A DNA stretch of 64,000 bases from Allolobophora icterica. Lineage: Eukaryota; Annelida; Clitellata; Crassiclitellata; Lumbricidae. The notes beneath the pieces were generated by a model that was not told the DNA's origin, ran no database searches, and saw only the letters and a program-made list of their open reading frames with translations. The stretch covers positions 19,448,982-19,512,981 of the forward strand of contig OY744604.1 in the NCBI GenBank assembly GCA_963556255.1, in the 5' to 3' direction. Below, piece after piece: positions 1 through 12,034 of the stretch. A program made the translations under genes and the position numbers. Position 1 is the stretch's first letter; every line of letters begins with the position of its first letter.

Positions 1-780
1 ATAATTATCTTCTTCCCGTCAATTTGGTTGATATTCTTCATCTTCTTTTTTTCAGCTTAAATTTTACAAATTATTCTAAGGCTATAACCGCAGAAACCTG
101 GGTATCCTCATGGCTTGATTTTGACCGCGCTGTAGTCTTTGTGTTCTTGCGTGAGGCTCATGCAGGAACACAAAGACTAGCGGACAGAATCGCCTTTTCC
201 AGGGTTTTTGGCCGCGAGTTGTAAATAGCAATGGCAGGAATTAATTGCCCTCATTTTTGGAGAAAGCTGGAACAGATTTTCCAATTCTGTTCTCTTCTCA
301 TTTGTGATCGCGGTTCGGTATAGGCCTATAGTTGCGCTGAAAAGAATTCTTATAGGCCTAAGCCTGTTTTTGGTTGTTATTTGCCGATATATGCAGTTTG
401 TCTGCCTGGTCGGGACAATTGTCCCACTGTTTAAATCCTCAGCAGAATGATCACATGGCGAGGTACCCGTAGAATTCAAAATGTTAGTAGTTTTCTTTTC
501 TTTTCTGTTGACGACGGTAGCCAAGGTACCTTGCACCCTCGTTTTCGTCTTTAATTATCTCTATAATTGTTCTTCCATGTCACTGATATAGGGGACCTTA
601 AGTTTTCTGAACTTACCTCAATCCTCATACGCTTCTTCGGCGAACGAGATTTTTCGTCCGAATTTGTCTCCGTTGATTTCGTTTTCCTGCTGCTCGTTGA
701 TGTTGAGGCCAGGCCGAGCACCTCATTCATTCACACAGAGGACACATAGCGCCCCTCCAACATACCTAATTAGAGGCGCT
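1..780. other. No gene recognised
   Basis: This is mixed-composition DNA with two TAGGCCTA palindromes (321-328 and 353-360). Open frames are short and have no recognisable protein features. Confidence 0.6.
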
Positions 781-1160
781 GATTTAGCCTTCCTCTTTAA
801 CGATCTCCTTCCCGAATTCCGTAAATCTTTCGTCCCTCCTTCATCCTTTCCACCCGCCCTCCATCATCCGCCTCAGGCTGACATATATCTATCACCTCCA
901 GCCTTTCCATGCACTCAAAACTAAAGCCTTACCTTTTCAAGAATTCCTATCCTGACTCAACTCATCCTCCGCCTTGCAATTTTTCTCGACCTAAACGACA
1001 CCCGCCTTATAAATAGCAGCTGCTCTGCCTCATCTCTTGATCTGGACCCATAGAAACCAGGCTCGGACCTCCTTTGACTACCCTTTTGAAACCCCTCTGA
1101 CTTGACGCCCTGCGCTTAACTTTCGACTGTCGCTTTATAAGTTTGGAGTTTACGATTATG
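781..1160 (+). mobile_element. Decayed LINE 3' end
   Basis: Frame-broken translation gives NDLLPEFRKS and then HSKLKPYLFKNSYPDS. This matches the C-terminal 'WNDLP...FKSKLKTYLF' end shared by CR1/L2-like reverse transcriptases. The following 150 bp (GCCCTGCGCTTA...) recurs at about 47410-47505 and, inverted, near 46250, so it is part of the element tail. Confidence 0.6.
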
Positions 1161-1169
1161 ATTCTATCC

Positions 1170-2235
1170 ATAATCAAGAGGTTGATATTTAAAAGATCCA
1201 TTACTAATAGAATACAACTGTGCATAATGCGATTTGGCTTATATTACACTGGATGAAAGCCTATTACAGGTGTTTTTACAGGGTTTTCAAATACGGGTGT
1301 GCTATATCACAATGGCTATTGATATGGATGAAAATTTATGGGTCTTGACTGAGGTAGGCCTACATATGAAAATCTAATCAGGGCAATACGATTTTTGACA
1401 ATTATTAAGCGCTACTAAAAAATTTGGTCATGTATCGGTAGATGGCGCTGAGCAACTGTGCCCAAGGACCCTGTATACTATAGCCTCTCATGGAAGTTCA
1501 AATCCGCCCTTCCCCCGTTACCAAGTGCCCTCGCAAACCAACTGGCTATGCCTGATGTTGCTGCCCTCGAGGAATGGAACCGACTATCGGTGTTTCTCTG
1601 CCATAGGCGCCGACTTCTTGGGAGCCACCAAGAGAGAAAGTTCAGTGGATGAGTGGCACCCAGAAGAATTAGGACCTTAAATTCAAATTTTTTACACCTA
1701 TGTAATCTCACAACGTGAGAAGTAGGCCCTACAACTGCCACACAAATACCTAACATTGCATGATCTCACAGTCACAGCTAGTACATACATTATTTATTTA
1801 ATTATTTATTATTTAAATAATAAATAAATAATAAGACCGGAAAGTCCGAACGTCACCGATTTTCAATACTTTTTCTAACCTCGTGACTCTTGACAAGAAA
1901 AAAATATTGTTTCTCCGAAAATCTGCTAAAACTCACATACCTAAGGGAAGAGGATGGGGGAAGGGAGGGGAGAGGGTAGGGGAAGGGAGGGAGGACCATG
2001 CACCCAGAGACAAAAGAAAAAGTCGGCACTTATTCTCTCTCCTGCCAGAATTCTTTCTCCTCTTTCAAGAAACACCTTTTCTCTGACATCTGGCGAAAGG
2101 ATTTTCAAATGCGCTTAATTCGTTCTGATCAAAGTCACAAAATTGTGCATTAACAATTCATATAGGCCTAACCTTATCCCTTTAGTTTGGTTATTTACCG
2201 CTTCAAGCTGAACACCATCCAGCGTTGCCGTTTCA
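1170..2235. other. Repeat fragments, no gene
   Basis: Contents: a TAGGCCTA (1355), a short fragment of the tRNA-SINE tail (GATGGCGCTGAGCAACTGTG, about 1442-1461), a 26-bp perfect AT palindrome centred near 1813, a purine-rich tract (1944-2002) and another TAGGCCTA (2163). No coding evidence was seen. Confidence 0.55.
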
Positions 2236-2241
2236 CTGAGT

Positions 2242-2390
2242 GAGTAGTAGGGTGGAGTGAAAATGGCAAAAAAAAATTTTTTTTAAGCAAACGTTTTCTA
2301 ATAGCGATGGAAAGTTGCCAGCATGTGAGTGTAATTAGTGCTCAAAATATTGTTGATTTTGCTTTGCGTCTTCTGCCCTCTACCGACGGT
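2242..2390 (+). repeat. Left arm of diverged inverted repeat
   Basis: The block from AGTAGGGTGGAGTGAAAA to CTTCTGCCCTCTACCG recurs in reverse complement at about 3850-3987, with shared internal words such as TTCTAATAG. The arms are about 150 bp long and face each other across a LINE fragment. Confidence 0.65.
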
Positions 2391-2552
2391 TTTATATTTA
2401 CCATATTAAATTCTTTGAATAACGTCAATGTGGTGCATTATTTTTCTTTCTCTTCAACTGACTGTCTTCGAACGGTTACAATTCATGAAATACACGTTCA
2501 AATCAGTTGCGGAAATCGCCTCTGGTGTGTTACAGGATTATATAATTGTAAC

Positions 2553-2751
2553 CAGGGGCGTAACTTTGGTCTAAAAAGGTGGGGGTACCAATTTCTTACA
2601 TACAGGAATCAAGACGTTGACTGCGATCTCTGGGAAGCAAAATAATAAAATATTGATCGGCATTGTGCATAAAGTGGGGGTACGGTACCTCAGCCCAAAG
2701 AGTGGGGTGGGGTACGGTTACCCCTCGTTCCCCCGACAAATTACGCCTATG
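2553..2751. mobile_element. hAT-type MITE A, TSD ATTGTAAC
   Basis: The left end CAGGGGCGTAACTTTGG and right end ...AAATTACGCCTATG form short imperfect terminal inverted repeats. The flanks 2545-2552 and 2752-2759 are identical (ATTGTAAC), the 8-bp duplication typical of hAT transposons. At 199 bp it has no coding capacity. Confidence 0.85.
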
Positions 2752-2819
2752 ATTGTAACGCCTAATGAATGCAGCGACATTACTGAAAGGAAGAAAATTA
2801 GGAGAGAACGAAAGAAGTA

Positions 2820-3849
2820 CCAAAGCTCTGTTCAAGCAGGATGCGCCAGCATACGACTGTAAGTGTTGAGGGGGTTTTCCAGAGAGTAATCCAAAGAGGT
2901 CCGAGTCTGGTTTCGGTGGCGGGGGGGGGAGATCAAGAGAGGACGCAGAGCAGCTGTGACGGTGGATGTTATTTAGGGCGAGGAGAATTGGAAGGCACAG
3001 GATCAAATGAGTCAGGGTAGGAGTAGGCCCTACTTGAAAAGGTGAGACTTCAGTTTGGAGTGGAAAGCCCGGAGATGGATAGAGGAACATGAGAAGAAGG
3101 ATGTAGGACGGGTTGGAATGATGATGGAGGAACCAAGAATCTGCGGAATTCAAGGGGAGATCGTTCTAGAGGCGTGGTGCTCTGTTGGATATGGCTGGGT
3201 TGGAGAACTTGAGATGAGTAGTGACCGGAGATCGAGAAAGACTTAGATAGGAGGAGGATCGGGTGGAGCGGGTTGCCTGGATGGTGACCACAGAGGTACT
3301 TGGGCTGGACATATTGTAGGGAGTCATAGGTTAGTGATAGGACTTTGAAGTGGATTCACTCTGGGATTTTTAGCCAATGTAGTGATTTGAGGATGAGAGT
3401 AATATGATGTTTGGGCATTCTCGTGACAGCCCTGGCTAGTGACTTTTGGATAAGTTGCAGACGCTTGATTTGGGTGGATTAATGGTTGAGGAAGAGGGAA
3501 TTGCCGTAATCAATGAACAATAGAGGTAGCAATGGTAGAGGCAGTTTTAAGGTCGATCTTGGGCCGGATGCGACGAAGGTCACAAATGTGCCTGAAGCAG
3601 GAGCGTGAGAGGTTGGAGATGTGGTTAGAGAAGGAGAGGTGTGGATCACAAGTAATGGACGGGGTGGGGGGGGGTCCGATGTGAAAGTTAAGAAGCGATG
3701 AGTTAGTCGATGGGTGTATGGAAGGGTTAGGGCTTTTCTTGATATGATCAGGAAGGCCTAGGGTTATGAATTCTGTTTTGGAAAGGTTAAGGCAGAGGAG
3801 ATTGGATGACATCCATTGTGACATTAGGTTAATCACGTTGAAATATTGC
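2820..3849 (-). mobile_element. Decayed LINE reverse-transcriptase C-terminal fragment
   Basis: Minus-strand translation near 3850-3515 reads ...WMSSNLLCLNLSKTEF..., HLSFSNHISN... and RSCFRHICDLRRIRP, which is the thumb region of CR1/L2-like non-LTR reverse transcriptases. Further downstream, in shifted frames, there is a LWNDLPLN-like end motif. Several frameshifts and stops make it non-functional. The 5' part is missing at the junction with the inverted-repeat arm. Confidence 0.75.
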
Positions 3850-3987
3850 ATCGACGGTAGAGGGCAGAAGATGTCATTTGAAATTTAAAATATTTGGTGT
3901 GTTTCTTACTCTACCTCAGTTGCATCTTTTGCCCACTATTAGAATTCATTTATTTAAAAATCATTTTTTCACTCCACCCTACTGAGT
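3850..3987 (-). repeat. Right arm of diverged inverted repeat
   Basis: Inverted partner of 2242-2390. The inner end (CGACGGTAGAGGGCAGAAG) meets the 5'-truncated edge of the LINE fragment. Confidence 0.65.
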
Positions 3988-3994
3988 AGGCCTA

Positions 3995-4530
3995 TCCACT
4001 GACCTGACCATTCGATCTTAACCTGTTTTAATCTCTTTAATTTCGTTTTATTTCTCAAAATAACTATTTGATCAAAATAAAAACGTTAGCCTAAAGGTGA
4101 GCTGGACGAAACTAAGGCTTATGCATGATTTAACATTTATCTAATTCTTCTTATATTGGAAATATTTAAAACTTCAAAAACTTTTGTATGATTTTCTTTA
4201 ACAGTATTTTGTTGACAGAAGTCAACATGAAAAATACGAAAACGATAAAATAAGAAATATGATCAGAACGCAGTAGCCTAATTCGAAGAGTTCAGCTACT
4301 TCAGATGTTAACTGTGTACTTTTGCCATTAAATTTTGTTAAGTAAGTAGCCTAAGTATTATTCCTTATTAGGCCTACACTAGTACAGCAAATGCACACTG
4401 GGAAATAAGCTAAAAGCATTGATTGTGAAACACAGAAGTAATAAATCGTAATTAAAGGTATAATATAGTAAGTAAAGAAGTAAGCAAATGTTTTCCTATC
4501 ATCCATGGTAGCAACCTGGTAATGTAACCC
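3995..4530. other. AT-rich, no gene
   Basis: AT-rich sequence with one TAGGCCTA (4369). No coding or repeat signal was recognised. Confidence 0.5.
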
Positions 4531-4539
4531 TTCCCTGGC

Positions 4540-4778
4540 CAGGGGCGGATCCAGAAGGTCTCTCACGGGGTGGGGGGAGCCAAAAAATTTACATACCTAC
4601 CATCTCCCAAAAAAGTTGATGACTTTTTTTAGTCATTAACCTTTTAACTGTCTTCAGTCTACATGACCCACGTCCTGTGTACATTTGACTCATCCACGCC
4701 CATAAAACGCCTGTGTAAATAAAGAAAAATTTCAAATGGGGCCATGGCCGGTTTGGCCCCCCCCTGGATCCGCCCCTG
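4540..4778. mobile_element. hAT-type MITE B, TSD TCCCTGGC
   Basis: The ends CAGGGGCGGATCCAG and CTGGATCCGCCCCTG are perfect 15-bp inverted repeats. The flanks 4532-4539 and 4779-4786 both read TCCCTGGC. It is 239 bp long and non-coding. Confidence 0.93.
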
Positions 4779-4786
4779 TCCCTGGC

Positions 4787-5540
4787 TGTCAGGACATTAC
4801 ATCGTGGTATCTCACGATTAAGCGAGCGAAGCCGAAAAGTACCCGGATAATCGTATCGGAGGGAGCAAATCATGGAGGACATGCCGAGGGACCCGAAGGA
4901 TTCCAGCAAAGAGAGTAGGCCCTATCGTCCGCCCCAAAACACAACAGGTCAAATGTTGGACTATAGCCCTAATCAGTTGACGCCATTGTCTCTTATTTCC
5001 ACTACATTTGAAGTGATGCAGCATCTTTATGTATGAACTTTCAAATTTAGTTAAGATAATTTGGTTAAATAGTATTTTTTATAAATATTTTTGTTTGGCC
5101 TAAAATTCGTTTGGAAAATCTGAAAACGAGAACTAACAGCAAATGATATCGATGTACCGCGAGCTGCCGAAATATTCGATAGGTGGCCAGACACACGTGT
5201 AATGCTGTCCCTCTGGAATTAACGGTTTGTACAATAGGCTTACGTTTTAACAATCACATGATAAACACTAAACTAGCAGTTATTTAATTCAAAAAGGCAT
5301 TTGAGGCTTTTTGAGTTCAGAGTTAAGTTTAACTTTAGTTAAGTTAATAGTTAAGATGTTTCTTTTACTGTTGATATTTTGTCTACGTGTGCATGATGTA
5401 GGCCTAGTGTCCAAGATTATGTTAATGTTTTTTCGTTTACTTTTGACACTTTTGCCTACGAACAATTTAGGCCATCCCTTTCTCTGTAATATACTACTAA
5501 GGTGGCCCTATCTAGCGGGGTCTGCGACTCCTTCGGGGTC
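4787..5540. other. No gene recognised
   Basis: Single-copy-looking AT-rich sequence with one TAGGCCTA (5399). Nothing else was recognised. Confidence 0.5.
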
Positions 5541-5557
5541 TTCAGTGTAACCCAGGA

Positions 5558-5804
5558 CAGTGGCGGCGATCTTGTTTGACAGGTGGGGGGGGGACATTTT
5601 GAAACTGATCTGGTGAAAAAAGATTTTTCAACTGATCTGGTGAAAAAAGAGGTCCCAAAAATTTTTTCGCGCTGACGCGGGAAAAAATTTGATGACCTTT
5701 TTTTGGGGTTTCCTCAAAATTTGGGGGTCCGATGTATGGCGTGTCCCCCACTCTTAAAGGTGGGGGTCTTGTCCCCATCTACACCCCCGGGATCGCCGCC
5801 CATG
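5558..5804. mobile_element. hAT-type MITE C, TSD ACCCAGGA
   Basis: The termini CAGTGGCGGCGATC and GATCGCCGCCCATG form 14-bp near-perfect inverted repeats. The 8-bp flanks 5550-5557 and 5805-5812 are identical. It contains two direct copies of CTGATCTGGTGAAAAAAGA and is non-coding. Confidence 0.92.
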
Positions 5805-5984
5805 ACCCAGGACATACTGTTTCGTTATGTGTTATTGTATCATTGTTTTTTCCTCTCTGGATGGTTACCGAATAAAAACGAATGAATGAATGAAAGAGTC
5901 ATGTCATTGACACGTGGAGCACAGGTACTTAGTCAACTGCTGAAGATGTGTATACCAGCCATAAAACCTCATCTCTTGCAATCT

Positions 5985-6140
5985 TTCCAAAGGTCTTTCA
6001 CTCGAAACTGAAAACACTGCTCTTTCACAAATCCTATCCCGATTCCTCCTCTTCCCCTTGCTTTCCAGTGTGCGCCTGTGAATAAGCTGGTTCCCGCGAC
6101 GTAGCTTATTTGGGCGCTGCAGAAGTCTCGAGATTCCGAT
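5985..6140 (+). mobile_element. LINE 3' end fragment
   Basis: Translation gives VFHSKLKTLLFHKSYPDS, the last conserved block of a CR1/L2-like LINE. It is followed by the tail TGAATAAGCTGGTTCCC...TGGGCGCTG, which recurs at about 38940-38990. Confidence 0.65.
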
Positions 6141-6515
6141 TCCTGGCCGTTTCAAGTCTAAACACCCTCCAAAGGGTCAGGCAGGCAGATAGTCATCCGC
6201 CTGACTGTAAATACAGGCCTATCGATAGAAAACACACTGAAAAACTGACAGAAGGAGACAGACTGAGAATGGAACTTGTAAACTAACTGCATACGAGTAA
6301 GCTAGCTTGTCTCTAAGCGCACATCGATCATTCATTCGAGAGATGTCGCAACAACACAGCTGACGCTAAGCTGTCGAAATGAGGCTTATAATTTCAACAA
6401 GCATTCGCTAGGTGTCACCGCTACGGTTACACATACATGTAAACGTTTTTCTATAGCGACCGTATTATGGCCTCCAAACTGCTAAGTTTTCTATGAATTG
6501 ATCACTATAGCGGTA
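6141..6515. other. No gene recognised
   Basis: Mixed sequence between a LINE tail and an ACC array. No supported feature. Confidence 0.5.
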
Positions 6516-6517
6516 TA

Positions 6518-6655
6518 ACCACCACCACCACCACCACCACCACCACCACCACCACCACCACCACCACCACCACCACCACCACCACCACCACCACCACCAC
6601 CACCACCACCACCACCACCACCACCACCACCACCACCACCACCACCACCACCACC
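6518..6655 (+). repeat. (ACC)n microsatellite, about 138 bp
   Basis: Near-perfect trinucleotide array. Its open frames are poly-Gly or poly-Thr artefacts. Confidence 0.98.
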
Positions 6656-6699
6656 GTAATATATGGATGGCCCCTTAAAAATAATTATGTGAGGCAAGG

Positions 6700-6960
6700 T
6701 GGACTTGAACGACCCTGGCAACCATAAGATGTCGCTAAGCACTGGAAACCACTATTACAATGCGTTGTCTTTAGACACCTCTAAAATCTTTGCAAGCGAC
6801 GCTATATATTTAACAATTTTCGTTCAGTCTATGGAAGTGAAGGAGGTTGGGCATTATCCCGTTGGAAGAGCGAGAACTGTTGAGAACAACTTTTCCTATC
6901 TGCGTCAACGGCCTTTGATGCCATGAAATTGTTGCTTGTTACCTAATCGTTAGTTGCCAT
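6700..6960 (+). repeat. Copy of composite repeat R1
   Basis: Contains the R1 blocks AAGATGTCGCTAAGCACTGG, TTTAGACACCTCTAAAA, CGACGCTATATATTTAACAA and GTCAACGGCCTTTGATGCCA. The same order is seen at 24.8-25.1 kb. Confidence 0.6.
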
Positions 6961-7876
6961 GAGTCCGTTGTAGTTATATGTGTAGCGCTATTTTACAGCC
7001 TCATAAAGTCGGCTATCTAACTCAAACAGATCTAAAACGGTGAGACTTAAGAATGAACCAACGCAAACACAACATGTGGCTGACTAAATCCTTTAAAATG
7101 ATTGCACAGTGACGAGGCTTTCTTATAAAGCTGTCACTTAAAACGCAGATTACAGACGAAAATAGCGAAAAAACAAAGATTTCATCAAAACAGCTGTCAA
7201 TTAATACTGGTTAAACACATATAAACGAACATCATGGTAAAATTGAAATAGAAATAAAACTGATTTCTGAATTCCTGAAGCAAAACAATGCCAGAGAAGA
7301 AGTCGATTCCAACAAAAAAGAGAAAAGAAATTAAAACAACATTGAAATAATATATACACAATTCTTTCAATTAAAACTCTAAAACTAGCTTTCTTTGGCA
7401 CGTGTGGAAAATGCAATACCACAAAAGGCTCATTTGTTAGAAACACCCCTTCCTACTTCTCGATTGGTTTCATTGCTTATACAAATGCTCTTAAAAACAA
7501 TGAACTGATCATGCAAAAGGGAAAAGTGAAACTCACACGACATGAAAAAAGGCCACATGTCTGCCCTATCATGTATACGTATGTATATCAGAGCACTTGT
7601 ATGGTGCCCTTTAAGTAACTCACAAGGGCGCTCAGTAACTCACAAGGGTAATAAATCAATCCAAAACAGTTCTATCGAGTTATCACTCAGGAACAAAACA
7701 TCGTGCTTAAAGAGCTGTAACTTGGAATCTGAAAGTGCAAGCATTAACTAGGAACACAGAATGCTGAAAATTAATAGGAGAATTTTCAACCACTGGTAAA
7801 ACAGAGGCATGCATCTTCAATAATGTATGCATACATAAATCTATCATTCATACTTGCATACATAATTATCTAAATG

Positions 7877-7931
<55 letters not shown>
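7877..7931. repeat. (TA)n microsatellite
   Basis: Dinucleotide array with one TG interruption. Confidence 0.95.
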
Positions 7932-7936
<5 letters not shown>

Positions 7937-8559
7937 TATCTACATATTTGAATTGCCGTATATACATATAAAATCTGCATAAGTTTCTAGTAATTGTCCA
8001 AACGATTACCAGCCCAAGATATTGGGCTGAAGAGTTAAGTTGACAAAATAAGTAAGAAACCAGCTGGTCAGTCTGCCACAAACATGCGATGGTCATCCTA
8101 CTAATCACCTATTAAAGAACACTTGAAAATGCCCTGGGTCAAACCGACCAATTTAAATATATTGTTTTCATCTGTTGCATATACCTGACAGTAAAAGTCC
8201 AAGTAAAGACATGATAATGGTGATAACAGAGATAATATTAGTATTAGTTAGTATAAAAATAATATTACTGGGGTATTGAAAAGATAAAAATAGTTTTAGT
8301 ACAATTTAGACATCGTTTTGCACTAATGTCTAGTAATAACAATCAATAATGAAAAATAATAATAAAAATAGTAGAAATATTAATAACAATAATACTAATA
8401 TTATATGGAATGTGGAAGAAAACCTCTAGAGAATTTGAATAATATTATTATTAAAATTATAATAATAATTATTACTATTAATGATATTATAATCATAATT
8501 ATTATTATTATACATTTCCAATTATTAGTATTAATGCCATCATATACATTAACAATGAT

Positions 8560-8561
8560 GT

Positions 8562-8637
<76 letters not shown>

Positions 8638-8656
8638 GATGATGATGATGATGATA
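8560..8656 (+). repeat. (GAT)n microsatellite
   Basis: Trinucleotide array of about 97 bp with a single AAG interruption near its end. Confidence 0.97.
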
Positions 8657-10043
8657 AGAATAAATGGATGACACTTAGCCCCATTTGTGATGTCATGAGC
8701 AGTCTATGGACAATTTTTTTTATTTCCTGAGGATTACATAAATTTACTCCAGGAATAAAATAATAATTAACTATTAATACTAACCAGAAAAGTGAAGCCA
8801 TAGTAAGATGCCCATATGGGAATATTGCCATACAGTGCATCCTACCACATGACTGCTGTACCGGAAGGGATCTTAGGTAAAAAGATAACTATAAAATCAA
8901 AATATTATTAAGCTTAGTAAGTAAATTAAAAATAACAAAATACAACTTAAAGAGATGATAGGAAATTCGTTGATTATGAAATAAGAGTAGCATTAGCATG
9001 AGACCACAAATTAACATAAACAAATAACAATATTCATGGAAAATAAACAGCATGACAAACGAAGAAATGTTAGCAATTGATATCATTGTAATGATAGCAG
9101 TTAGACAAAAACTGAATATAAACAGATTGAAACAATCAAGGAAAATGATAAAATGTAACAGAACTTTTGACAAATGAAGAAATGATTTCAGTGATGTCAA
9201 CGTAGGTAGCACAAACCGGTATAGCAGAGAGCAAAAGTTCAACGTAGACAGGGCAAATTAAACACTACAGAGACAAGATCCGATATCACTGTGTTAGTTG
9301 TCCATAATAAAATCAAAAAAGCTGTAAAAACCTTTCACCTGTGGTTCATATTCACACACTTCAGTAAGTCAGTAAATAATTAAGCAATTATGAACCATAA
9401 GTCATGTAGTTAATGTAGCCAAGACTTTGTACATGCGCTCAAAACAACTAACTACACTTAAAGAGTGATTACAGAAAACGAGGCATAAATTTACCGTAAA
9501 GTAAGCGAAATAGTTTACAGTATAAACCTTGTTACTGTGAAGCACGTTCCCTGTATTGCAATACAACTGAACATTTGTCTAATGCATTTTATAAAATCTT
9601 CCAAAATTGATATCATACAAATCTTAACCAATCTTCTTCGTAAAGAAGTTCCTAGAAAATAACATAAATAAAGCTGAAACAACCAGCAAATCAACTGAAA
9701 CAAAGGATTGCACTTGTATCCCGGAGTAAAACAATTACTATTCACATATGAAAAAAGAAGCATCTTTGACAATGTTCATTAAATATATCGGGAAGCATTT
9801 CTAGTTCCAAGGAAAGTTGAGAATTGTTTAACCAAAAAAGTACTTATTTTTATAAATCAAATAATGTGGTTTTGATCCAAAGAGCTTTTGAACACAAATA
9901 ATAAAGTAAGATTCAAGAGATAAAAGTTTCTGTTTAGGTCAAGGTTCAAGACACAAAGCAACTGTTCTCAGAGTAGATATTGTTACACCAAAACCTTGCA
10001 CCCTTTTCTCTCAGCTTCCCGACATATCCAACGAACACGCTCC

Positions 10044-10296
<253 letters not shown>

Positions 10297-11347
10297 AATG
10301 CACTCCACAAGTTAGAGTAGCTAGTTATTTGCTCAGCAAATAGGGCACTCTCTTCATTAAAGGCAAAACTACTTATTGCTACGGGAAGAAAAAGTTTCAA
10401 CCACAGTTGATCAAATCCATTCATTGCAACACAGACTTTGAATTAGTTCAAATCGCAGGATATACAAAAGTCATGCGCATATCTCTGAATTTGTCCCAAC
10501 CACAGGATATATACAGCAGTCATGCTAATACAGGATTCTGTCATGGGATTATTTTAAGATACAAAGGTTGTCATGTACTGAGTACAGACGTACAGTAACT
10601 ATCAATTTTAGTGTCACTTCATTCGAGAGCAATTTGTGCTTTAAATTTGCTAGTTGTATACCACTAAGTTTTGTGCAAGGCAAAACCAATGGTGATAAAC
10701 AATGGCATTTCTCTTCTTGCTCAAAGTCCCTTTACAGGGAACCTCAATTCTGTTCAATGTGCTGTAAAATCATTAAGCGCTTTTGAACTTGCTGAACAAA
10801 AGGAAATGAGATTCTAATGCAGATAGAAACACAGAAACAAGGAATGCTTTCGAGAGAAATCAACAATTTTATGAGTTTGTGCTATTTCTTCCAAACAAAA
10901 TTAAGAATTTCCACAGATCAACTATGGTTACAACTATCATTCTCAGACGGGTCTTTGAGTTTCTGACAGCCTCAACACAAAGACAATGTTTGCATCAGTC
11001 AAATCCGGATTCGCTATATACAATATTTAATTTCTCATCTGATTGTTCAATATCTTCCTACTAAAAAGCACTAGATCTTAGAGTACACTAGGCCTACAAC
11101 ATGGCAATGCATCCCGATGTCCAAAGCGCTTACCTCACCAAATACCAACCGCTAAGTGGCGCTGCAATCGACGATTTTGCGGCCCAATCAGCGAGGTCGT
11201 TGTATTTAAAGGGTTCAATGAATGTAACTGTAACATCTGATCCCGACTTTTATTACACCAAGCGTCTGGTGGCGTTGCAATCGACGAAGCTGCGGTCCTA
11301 ATCGTCAAGATCATGTTGTTCAAAAGAACCGGAATAAACGTCACTGA

Positions 11348-11393
11348 AGGTAGGTCTGAAATGATAAAGTCTGAAACTTTATCATACCTACCT
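11348..11393. repeat. Bulged hairpin, 18-bp stem
   Basis: The arms AGGTAGGT/ACCTACCT and ATGATAAAGT/ACTTTATCAT pair perfectly. A 5-base bulge (ctgaa, 11356-11360) and a 5-base loop (11371-11375) have the same sequence. It lies about 650 bp downstream of the ZEB stop. Confidence 0.7.
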
Positions 11394-11526
11394 CTGGGTG
11401 GCTGTTTTGCTTTGTGGACCACCACACACAAAAGTTACTCTTAGATCTTTCCCTTACGCTGCAAGTTCTGTGGCAAGGTAGCGTTAACAGGAAGAACTGT
11501 CTTAATTTATGCTGTAACTATTTGTA

Positions 11527-11532
11527 TTTATT
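11527..11532 (-). promoter_or_regulatory. Candidate polyadenylation signal AATAAA for ZEB
   Basis: Minus-strand AATAAA lies about 500 bp past the TGA and just outside a SINE. AATAAA is common in AT-rich DNA, so this is only a candidate. Confidence 0.25.
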
Positions 11533-11549
11533 AAGCGCAACTATCTACT

Positions 11550-11684
11550 GACCATCAATCGATGGCGCTGAGCAACTGTGAGTAAGGAACTTGCTCAAGG
11601 TCCTTACACAGTAACCGTCTCACGTGAGGAGGCTCGAACCCCGTTACAAGGCGAGCGCTCTAACCAATAGGCTACCGCGTCCCA
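11550..11684 (-). mobile_element. tRNA-derived SINE, family 1
   Basis: Read on the minus strand, it starts GGGACGCGGTAGCC, with B-box-like GGTTCGAGCC and the tail CTTGAGCAAGTTCC...GTTGCTCAGCGCCATCGATT. The same order occurs at 18.8, 26.7, 37.4, 50.1, 50.7, 55.0 and 63.8 kb. Confidence 0.85.
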
Positions 11685-12034
11685 CACAGAGTGCAGAAAA
11701 TGTTTAACGAGATGAAGTTATCTTCTACATGTGATTGACCTCTTCTAATTGAAGCATCAAGCTCGTTATCTGTTCTTGCGACTATGTTACATAACAGTTC
11801 CTTCGAGTAAGCAGGCACTCTGGTTTGCCGTCGTCGGCAAAATCACCCGGTGCCAATCAACACCAGGCAACATACTACAAAAGTCGTCAACTAATTAGAG
11901 GCGTTTCACGTGCATGCACGCTTCCACGCACGGTTGTGTTCTGGCAACGTAAAATCCAGGTTGCACAACTCTGCAACCGATTCGTGGAATTTTCATCCCA
12001 ATCATCGCGACACCTGAGAATCATTTCGACCACG

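Noticed and set aside
1790..1835. 26-bp perfect AT palindrome as a replication or cruciform signal
   Set aside because: Made only of A and T in a low-complexity run, so chance symmetry is likely.
6491..6742. Poly-glycine reading frame
   Set aside because: Produced by the (ACC)n array.
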